Shown one piece after another: positions 16,381 through 21,837 of a stretch of DNA of 21,837 bases. The DNA lies in the NCBI GenBank assembly GCA_025351675.1, contig JANXVK010000526.1, positions 1-21,837 on the forward strand, in the 5' to 3' direction. Source of the DNA: Rhizobacter sp. Its GTDB lineage: Bacteria > Pseudomonadota > Gammaproteobacteria > Burkholderiales > Burkholderiaceae_C. Under the pieces are notes generated by a model. The model was not told the DNA's origin and did no database searches. It was given only the letters and a program-made list of their open reading frames with translations. The translations under genes were made by a program, and so were the position numbers. Every line of letters starts with the position of its first letter. Positions within the stretch are counted from its first letter, which is position 1.

Positions 16381-16470
16381 CTGGACTTGCACAGCCGCAA
16401 CCTCGCGGGCTGGGAGGTGCACGACACGGATGACTCCGATCACGCCGCGCATCTGGTGCGTCGCACGGGG
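16381..16470 (+). mobile_element. IS3-family transposase (OrfB) remnant
   Basis: In frame from 16381 the plus strand reads LDLHSRNLAGWEVHDTDDSD followed by HAAHLVRRTGLAES. This corresponds to the second catalytic-Asp region of the rve integrase core in IS3-type OrfB proteins (D-L/V-Y-S-R-K-I-V-x-W-E-V). The similarity stops after about 30-35 residues: no start, no DDE glutamate segment and no inverted repeats are visible. It is a fossil, not an active element. Recognition rests on memory of the family pattern. Confidence 0.65.
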
Positions 16471-16516
16471 CTGGCCGAGAGCAAGGGTTCGTCGGGCACT
16501 CTGTTGTCCGCGGGAG

Positions 16517-17218
16517 TCACTCCGGCTGAATCTGCGCGGCCTTGACCCATGCGTCGGTGTGTTGTTGCTGCTGCTGAATAAACGATCGCAGCTCGACAGG
16601 CTTCATCGGCTGGATTGCCGCACCCATGTCGGTGAAGCGCTCGCGCGACGCCGGCTCGGAAACGATCTTCGCGACCTCGGCGCTGAGTCGCTCGACGATC
16701 GCCGCCGGCGTTGCGGCCGGGGCCGCGAGAAGCGACCAGGGGACGTAGACGAAACCGTTGGGCAGAGCCTGCGAGACGGTCGGCACGTCGGGCAGCGCCG
16801 GCAGGCGAGTCGCCGACGTGACGGCGAGCGCTTTCATCCGTCCCTGCCTGATCATCTGGATGGCGACACCCGCGGTCGTGACCACATAGTCGAGGTGGCC
16901 GCCGAGCAGCCCGGTCATCGTTTCTGGCGCGCCCTTGTACGGCACGTGCACGGCCGGAATCTGCAGCGCGGTGGCGATGGCGTGGCCGGCAAGGTGGGCC
17001 GGTGCGCCGACTCCGCCTGAGCCGTAGTTCACCGATCGACCCTGCTTGCGAGCCCAGGCCGCGAACTCAGGCAAGGTGTTCACCGGCAGGTCCGCCTTCA
17101 CAACGACGACCTGCGGCGACGTGATGATCAGTTGGACCGGTGCAAGGTCCTTGTGGAAGTCGTAGGGCATCTTCTTGATCAAGTGCCCGTGGACGAGGTG
17201 CTGCGAGGACAGATAGCC
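16517..17218 (-). pseudogene. Bug/TctC-family tripartite tricarboxylate receptor, 5'-truncated
   Basis: About 233 codons remain, against about 320 for periplasmic Bug receptors. The reading starts within the mature protein (YLSSQHLVHGHLIKKMPYDF) and continues with typical blocks: SVNYGSGGVGAPAHLAGHAI, VHVPYKGAPETMTGLLGG, MKALAVTSATRLPALPDVPT, PWSLLAAPAATP, ending QIQPE. The signal peptide and first lobe (the family's YPSRPI and PGAGG-like parts) are absent, replaced upstream by an IS5-like fragment in another frame. Without export it could not work as a solute receptor. Bug genes often lie downstream of AtuA genes, so this was probably the partner of the adjacent AtuA gene. Confidence 0.8.
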
Positions 17219-17219
17219 G

Positions 17220-17330
17220 AACCGACCAGCCGTCGCGATGGCACCAGACGATCCATCCTGTCGAGAAACTTCCGCTTGCGGGTTCGCTTCGTCGACGAGA
17301 TGAGCGTCGTGGTGCCTTGGGCCGAGTCGC
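17220..17330 (-). mobile_element. IS5-family transposase N-terminal remnant
   Basis: On the minus strand this reads AQGTTTLISSTKRTRKRKFL followed by DRMDRLVPSRRLV, matching the N-terminus of IS5-group transposases (basic KRTRR patch, then FL-x-E/D-M-x-x-V-V-P-W). The usual Trp is a Ser. Only about 37 codons survive, with no start codon and no terminal repeat recognised. It abuts the truncated receptor gene near 17219 in a different frame, marking the deletion or insertion junction. The plus strand also reads RFVDEMSVVVPWAES at 17285-17329, an IS5-like motif in the opposite direction. Confidence 0.65.
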
Positions 17331-17363
17331 CCGACGCACTGCCCGGCGCGTCGTCGCGCCGGC

Positions 17364-19169
17364 TCAACCACCGCCCGGCGCCGGCACCTCCATCGCCAGC
17401 AGCACCTGCGCATACGCTTTCGCGAGGTTGTCGGTGTGCAGCGACGCCATGCCGCCGCCGCCGAGCACGTCGTGCAGCACGAAGTTGATCGCGTTCAGGC
17501 CGGGCAGATCGAAGCGTTCGACCCGGCTCGGCGCGCGGTGCGCGAAGTGCGCGGCGACGCGCTCGGGCGTGAGCCAGGCCGACAGCGCGGCCAAGTTTTC
17601 GGGCCGGCGCGCGATCACGCCGATGTTGGCGGTGTCGCCCTTGTCGCCGGAGCGGCCATGGGCGAGCACGAGCAGCGGCACGCGAGGCGCGTTCTCGTCG
17701 ACCGGCGCGCTCGCGTGCCGCAACGCCGGGCCGAGCGTTTTCGGGTCGAACCCGCCCGCGCTCGGGATCGCCACCGCCCAGCGCTCGCCGTTGACGTCGA
17801 CCGACACCGAGAGCCCCGCTTTCGGCAGCAGGAACGAGAACAGCCGCACCACCGGCGTCGGGCTCGGCCGGCCGCCGACAAGGCCGAGCGTGCCGGGCGC
17901 CATCGACGTGGCCGCCGGCGCGAACTCGCGCGCGAAGAGCTCCAGGCTGTCTTTCGACGCCGCCTTCGCGCTCATCTTCAGCACCACCTCGCGCGCGCCG
18001 CTGCGGCCGCTCGCGCCGAACATCTCTTCGCCGCCCAGCACCTCGACCCGCGTCTCGGTGAAAGGCGGCAGCCCGCGCGCCGCCAGCATGCGCTGCATGC
18101 GCGTCAGCAGCGCCGCGCCGGTGCGCTCCGCTTTCTGCACCGCGTGCTCGCCGGCGATCGTCAGGAAGCCGGTGTTGCGGTAGCCGTCGGAGAAGGTCGC
18201 GCTGACCTTGTAGCTCGCGGTCGGCGCGCGGCCGGTCGCGCCCGTCACGCGCACGCGGTGTTCGCCGTCCTGCACCATCCGGACCTGGGTGAAGTCGCAG
18301 CTCACGTCGGGCACGAGGTAGGCGCGCGGGTCGCCGATCTCGTAGAGCAACTGCTCGGCCACCGTCGCCGGTGTCACGAGGCCGCCGGTGCCGGGTGACT
18401 TGGTGATCGTGAAGCTGCCGTCGGCGTCGGCCTCGACGATGGGGAAGCCGATGTTCTCCCAGTCGGATACGACCTCCCAGTCGGTGAACAGGCCACCGGT
18501 GCACTGCGCGCCGCACTCGATCAGGTGCCCGGCGAGCGTGCCTTGCGCGAGCTGGTCCCAGGCGTCATTCGCCCAGCCGAATTCGTGCATCAGCACGCCC
18601 AGGGTCACGGCCGAATCGACGCAGCGGCCGGTGATCACCACATCGCAGCCCGCGTCGAGCGCGCGCGCGATCGGCAGCGCGCCGAGGTACGCGTTGATGC
18701 TCGCGACGCGCTGCGGGAACGGCTCGCCGCTGAACATCTCGCGGATTTCGGTACTGCCGGTGTTGCGGAACTCGTTCGCGCGCCCGACCAGGTCGTCGCC
18801 GAGGACAACGCCGACGCGCAGCGTGACGCCCATCTCGGAAGCCAGCTTCAGCAGTGCGTCGCGGCAGGCCAGCGGGTTCACGCCGCCGGCGTTCGCGACC
18901 ACGCGGATGCGCTGTGCCTGCAACTGCGGCAGCGCCTCGCGCATCATGATCTGAACGAAGTCGACCGCGTAGCCGGCGGATGCGTCCTTCGCGCGCTGCG
19001 CCGCGAGGATCGACATCGTGACCTCGGCGAGGTAGTCGAACACCAGGTAGTCGAGCTCGCCGCCGGCCAGCAACTGCGGCACCGCGAGCGCGGTGTCGCC
19101 CCAGAATCCGGAGGCACCGCCGATGCGCACCGTGGTTCTGCGTTTCGGGTTCGTCGAACTGCTCGTCAT
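17364..19169 (-). CDS. AtuA-family (DUF1446) acyclic terpene utilisation protein
   Basis: A 601-residue cytoplasmic protein. The N-terminal AtuA/DUF1446 domain (about 12-460) contains RIGGASGFWGDTALAVPQLL, LDYLVFDYLAEVTMSILAAQ, VVANAGGVNPLACRDALLKL, DVVITGRCVDSAVTLG and HLIECGAQCTGG. A C-terminal AtuA-like domain follows (from about 490: VPLLVLAHGRSGDKGDTANI and NFVLHDVLGGGGMASLHTDN). In Pseudomonas, atuA belongs to the citronellol/geraniol catabolic cluster, but no biochemical role is established. ATG 19169 has AGGAGG (19176-19181 on the minus strand) 6 nt upstream. Full length and intact, unlike the receptor remnant downstream. Confidence 0.88.
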   Translation of the reverse strand: MTSSSTNPKRRTTVRIGGASGFWGDTALAVPQLLAGGELDYLVFDYLAEVTMSILAAQRAKDASAGYAVDFVQIMMREALPQLQAQRIRVVANAGGVNPLACRDALLKLASEMGVTLRVGVVLGDDLVGRANEFRNTGSTEIREMFSGEPFPQRVASINAYLGALPIARALDAGCDVVITGRCVDSAVTLGVLMHEFGWANDAWDQLAQGTLAGHLIECGAQCTGGLFTDWEVVSDWENIGFPIVEADADGSFTITKSPGTGGLVTPATVAEQLLYEIGDPRAYLVPDVSCDFTQVRMVQDGEHRVRVTGATGRAPTASYKVSATFSDGYRNTGFLTIAGEHAVQKAERTGAALLTRMQRMLAARGLPPFTETRVEVLGGEEMFGASGRSGAREVVLKMSAKAASKDSLELFAREFAPAATSMAPGTLGLVGGRPSPTPVVRLFSFLLPKAGLSVSVDVNGERWAVAIPSAGGFDPKTLGPALRHASAPVDENAPRVPLLVLAHGRSGDKGDTANIGVIARRPENLAALSAWLTPERVAAHFAHRAPSRVERFDLPGLNAINFVLHDVLGGGGMASLHTDNLAKAYAQVLLAMEVPAPGGG

Positions 19170-19201
19170 CCACCGCCTCCTGCTGCGCGCTGTCTGACGG
19201 C

Positions 19202-19216
19202 ATTGTGCGCAGACAC
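19202..19216 (-). promoter_or_regulatory. GTGTCTGCGCACAAT promoter-like element before the AtuA gene
   Basis: This is identical over 15 bases to the element before the SDR gene. CACAAT would be the -10 box, 32 nt before the ATG, leaving room for the AGGAGG Shine-Dalgarno sequence. No convincing -35 box is seen. The promoter role is inferred from placement. Confidence 0.3.
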
Positions 19217-19271
19217 CCGACCCGCACGCTCAGGGTAATCGGCAGCGCCGGCAAAGGTCATTGCGGCACAA

Positions 19272-19277
19272 CATAAT
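19272..19277 (+). promoter_or_regulatory. Candidate -10 box of the molybdenum hydroxylase operon
   Basis: CATAAT matches five of six -10 consensus bases and lies 32 nt before the ATG of the 2Fe-2S subunit gene, in the 140-bp divergent gap with the AtuA gene. No good -35 hexamer was found at 16-18 nt upstream, so an activator may be needed. Confidence 0.4.
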
Positions 19278-19309
19278 CGATCGGCACCCCACCCGCAGGA
19301 GACAGCTCG

Positions 19310-19765
19310 ATGGCCAGCCTGAACGTGAACGGAACTGCACGCCAGTTCCAAGCGGAAAACGACACACCGTTGCTGTGGGTGTTGCGAGAACAACTCGGCC
19401 TGACGGGCACCAAGTACGGTTGCGGCATCGCGGTGTGTGGCGCCTGCACCGTGCACATCGACGGCGTGCCGACACGATCGTGCGTGCGGCCGGTCTCCAC
19501 GGTCGAGGCCACGGCGAAGATCGTCACGATCGAAGGCCTCGCGCCGAACGCGACGCACCCGGTGCAGAAGGCCTGGGCCGCGCTTGACGTGCCGCAATGC
19601 GGCTTCTGCCAAGCCGGCATGATCATGGCCGCGGCCGCGCTGCTCAAAGAGAAGCCCAAGCCCACCGATGCCGACATCGATGCAGCGATGACCAACATCT
19701 GCCGCTGCGGCACCTACAACCGCGTGCGTGCGGCCATCAAGCAAGCCGCTGGCATCACGGCCTGA
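19310..19765 (+). CDS. 2Fe-2S subunit of a xanthine-oxidase-family molybdenum hydroxylase (IorA-like)
   Basis: A 151-residue small subunit with two [2Fe-2S] clusters. The plant-ferredoxin-type N-terminal domain has Cys38, Cys43, Cys46 and Cys58 ([20 protein letters not shown]). The helical C-terminal domain has Cys97, Cys100, Cys131 and Cys133 ([19 protein letters not shown]). It passes electrons from the molybdenum site of the large subunit to an external acceptor. It resembles isoquinoline 1-oxidoreductase alpha and aldehyde dehydrogenase small subunits. ATG 19310 has AGGAG (19297-19301) 8 nt upstream. 13 bp separate it from the large-subunit gene. Confidence 0.94.
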   Translation: MASLNVNGTARQFQAENDTPLLWVLREQLGLTGTKYGCGIAVCGACTVHIDGVPTRSCVRPVSTVEATAKIVTIEGLAPNATHPVQKAWAALDVPQCGFCQAGMIMAAAALLKEKPKPTDADIDAAMTNICRCGTYNRVRAAIKQAAGITA

Positions 19766-19778
19766 ACGGGAGCATGCG

Positions 19779-21837
19779 ATGAACAACGCTTCCACCGCAG
19801 TCAAGCAACCCCGCGTGTCCCGCCGCGTCTTTCTCGGCACGTCGGCGGTCGCCGCCGGCGGCCTCGTCGTCGGCTTCCATGTGCCCTTTGCCAATCAGGC
19901 GAATGCCCAGGCTGCCGCGGCGGCAACGCCCGCGCCGGCCGGCCCGTTTTCGCCCGAAGTCAACGCCTGGGTCGTGATCAAGCCCGATGACACCGTCGTG
20001 ATCCGCGTGGCGCGTTCCGAGATGGGGCAGGGCACGCTGACCGGCCTGGCGCAACTCGTCGCCGAGGAGCTCGATTGCGACTGGGCCAAGGTCACGACCG
20101 AGTACCCGACGCCCGGCCAGAACCTCGCGCGCAACCGCGTCTGGGGCAATTTCTCGACCGGCGGCAGCCGCGGCGTGCGCGAGTCGAACGACTACGTGCG
20201 CAAGGGCGGCGCGATCGCCAAGCTGATGCTGGTGCAGGCGGCGGCGAACGAGTGGAAGGTGCCGGTCGCCGAATGCAGCGCCGCATCGAGCGTGATCACG
20301 CACAAGCCGAGCGGCCGCACCACGAGCTACGGCAAGGTGGCGGTCGCCGCGGCCAAGCTCACGCCGCCGACCGAGGTGACGCTGAAAGACCCGAAAGACT
20401 GGAAGATCGCCGGCAAGTCGGTCAAGCGCCTCGACACCGCGGCCAAGCTCGACGGCTCGCAGGTCTTCGGCATGGACCTGAAGCTGCCCGGCATGTTGAA
20501 TGCCGCGGTGAAAGACTGCCCGGTCTTCGGCGGCAAGGTCAAGCGCTTCAATGCCGCGGCGATCGCGAACCGGCCCGGCGTCAAGAAGGTCGTGCCGGTC
20601 GGCAGCAGCGGCGTGGCGGTGATCGCCGACACGTGGTGGCACGCCAAGACCGCGCTCGACGCGCTGCCGATCGAGTGGGACGAAGGCCCGAACGCGAAGG
20701 TTTCTAGCGCGAGCATCGCCGCGTTCCTGAAGGAAGGGCTCGATGCGCCGAACGCGATCGTCGGCAACGAGTCGGGCGACGCGAAGAAGGCGATTGCCGA
20801 GTCGGTGCGCAAGCTCGAAGCGGTCTATTCCTATCCCTACCAGAACCACGCCTGCATGGAGGTGATGAACGCGACGGTGCGCTGGACGCCCGAGCGCTGC
20901 GAAGTCTGGTGCCCGACCCAGAACGGCGAGGCCGCGCTGGCAGCGGCGTCGGAGGCGGCCGGCCTGCCGACCTCGAAGTGCGAGGTCTACAAGCTCAACC
21001 TCGGCGGCGGCTTCGGCCGGCGCGGCGCGCACGACTGGGTCACGCAGGCGGTCGCGATCGCGAAGCAGATGCCGGGCACGCCGATCAAGATGCTGTGGTC
21101 GCGCGAAGAAGACATGGCACACGGCAAATACCACCCGATCACGCAATGCAAGATGACCGCCGGGCTCGACGCGCAGGGCAATGTCACCGGCCTGCACATG
21201 CGCATCTCGGGCCAGTCGATCATCGCCGGGCTGCTGCCGCAGAACCTCGTGAACGGGCGCGACCCGGTGGTGTTCCAGGGGCTCGTGTCGACCGGCGCCG
21301 AAGGCACGCTCGGCTACAAGTTCCCGGCCCTGCTGGTCGACCACGCGATGCGCAACCCGCATGTTCCGCCGGGCTTCTGGCGCGGCGTGAACAACAACCA
21401 GAACGCCATCTATCTCGAATGTTTCATGGACGAGATGGCGCATGCGGCGGGTCAGGATCCGCTCGAATTCCGCCGCAAGATGATGGCGAAATATCCGAAG
21501 CATCTCGCCGTACTCAACACGGTCGCGGAGAAATCCGGCTGGGGCAAGCCGGCAGCGCCGGGTGTCTTCCGCGGCATCGCGCAGCACATGGGCTACGGCT
21601 CGTACGTGGCGGCGGTCGCGGAAGTGTCGATCACCGACAAGGGCGCGGTGAAGGTTCACCGCATCGTGGCGGCGACCGATTGCGGCCATGTCGTCAATCC
21701 GCAGCAGGTCGCGGCGCAGATCGAAGGCTCGTTCGCCTACGGCCTGTCGGCGGCGCTCTACGGCGAGATGACCGTCAAGGACGGCCGCATGGAGCAGGAG
21801 AATTTCGACACGTATCAGGTGATGCAGATGGCCGATA
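19779..21837 (+). CDS. Molybdopterin-binding large subunit, IorB/xanthine dehydrogenase family (3' end outside window)
   Basis: The frame is open from ATG 19779 to the window edge, 686 codons, against about 720-770 for the family. A twin-arginine signal (SRRVFLG, residues 14-20, then a hydrophobic stretch and NANAQA) indicates TAT export of the folded, cofactor-loaded enzyme to the periplasm, probably carrying the leaderless small subunit along. Motifs include EMGQGTLTGLAQLVAEELD, YQNHACMEVMNATVRW, the molybdopterin-binding GGGFGRR (409-415), FWRGVNNNQNAIYLECFMDE and TDCGHVVNPQQVAAQIEGS. The catalytic Glu near the C-terminus is beyond the edge. GGGAG (19768-19772) is the Shine-Dalgarno sequence. 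The substrate (N-heterocycle or aldehyde) is not determinable. Confidence 0.94.
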   Translation, partial: MNNASTAVKQPRVSRRVFLGTSAVAAGGLVVGFHVPFANQANAQAAAAATPAPAGPFSPEVNAWVVIKPDDTVVIRVARSEMGQGTLTGLAQLVAEELDCDWAKVTTEYPTPGQNLARNRVWGNFSTGGSRGVRESNDYVRKGGAIAKLMLVQAAANEWKVPVAECSAASSVITHKPSGRTTSYGKVAVAAAKLTPPTEVTLKDPKDWKIAGKSVKRLDTAAKLDGSQVFGMDLKLPGMLNAAVKDCPVFGGKVKRFNAAAIANRPGVKKVVPVGSSGVAVIADTWWHAKTALDALPIEWDEGPNAKVSSASIAAFLKEGLDAPNAIVGNESGDAKKAIAESVRKLEAVYSYPYQNHACMEVMNATVRWTPERCEVWCPTQNGEAALAAASEAAGLPTSKCEVYKLNLGGGFGRRGAHDWVTQAVAIAKQMPGTPIKMLWSREEDMAHGKYHPITQCKMTAGLDAQGNVTGLHMRISGQSIIAGLLPQNLVNGRDPVVFQGLVSTGAEGTLGYKFPALLVDHAMRNPHVPPGFWRGVNNNQNAIYLECFMDEMAHAAGQDPLEFRRKMMAKYPKHLAVLNTVAEKSGWGKPAAPGVFRGIAQHMGYGSYVAAVAEVSITDKGAVKVHRIVAATDCGHVVNPQQVAAQIEGSFAYGLSAALYGEMTVKDGRMEQENFDTYQVMQMAD

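Noticed and set aside
19755..21689. 644-codon minus-strand frame opposite the molybdenum hydroxylase genes
   Set aside because: Low-complexity Arg/His/Ala-rich shadow. The plus frame from 19779 is open to the edge with many family motifs.

Overview
The window is GC-rich, densely coded DNA with short intergenic gaps. Gene content and several neighbourhoods point to a betaproteobacterium of the order Burkholderiales: an S-adenosylhomocysteine (SAH) riboswitch on ahcY next to metF, the 5-FCL / lytic transglycosylase / GST / cca block, a DUF2917 gene divergent from a LysR gene, and Bug-type solute receptors with AtuA. The genus cannot be read from the sequence. I see no tRNA, rRNA, CRISPR array or phage module.

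Layout. 1-825 is the 3' part of a YcaQ-type DNA glycosylase gene, convergent with a YbfB-type MFS exporter gene (827-2050, minus). A transglutaminase-like protease gene (2214-3080) faces a HAD-IIB phosphatase gene (3084-3896, minus). 3943-7170 is the methyl-cycle operon: promoter, SAH riboswitch, ahcY, tlyA, metF. Its products hydrolyse SAH, consume SAM (2'-O-methylation of rRNA) and supply methyl-THF. A 5-formyl-THF cyclo-ligase gene follows convergently (7184-7765), and a second copy lies at 9557-10138. Between them are a TfoX-like gene and a DUF2917 gene that overlap tail to tail by 175 bp, then a LysR regulator gene. 10151-14254 carries a Slt-type lytic transglycosylase, a GST and the multifunctional CCA enzyme, followed by an SDR oxidoreductase (14349-15119).

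15211-17330 is the accessory part. It holds a Xre/RES toxin-antitoxin pair with a palindromic operator candidate, a scrap of an IS3-family transposase, a Bug-family receptor gene that has lost its 5' end, and a scrap of an IS5-family transposase at the break. Beyond it come an AtuA-family gene (17364-19169, minus) and, divergently, a two-subunit molybdenum hydroxylase: a 2Fe-2S subunit and a TAT-exported large subunit that runs off the right edge.

The points most worth a second look are the riboswitch with its mutually exclusive downstream hairpin, an identical 11-mer placed 5-8 nt before three unrelated start codons that lack Shine-Dalgarno sequences (possible leaderless promoters), the antisense overlap of two conserved C-termini, and the toxin-antitoxin/IS-scar region. 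Nothing here is clearly a wholly new system.
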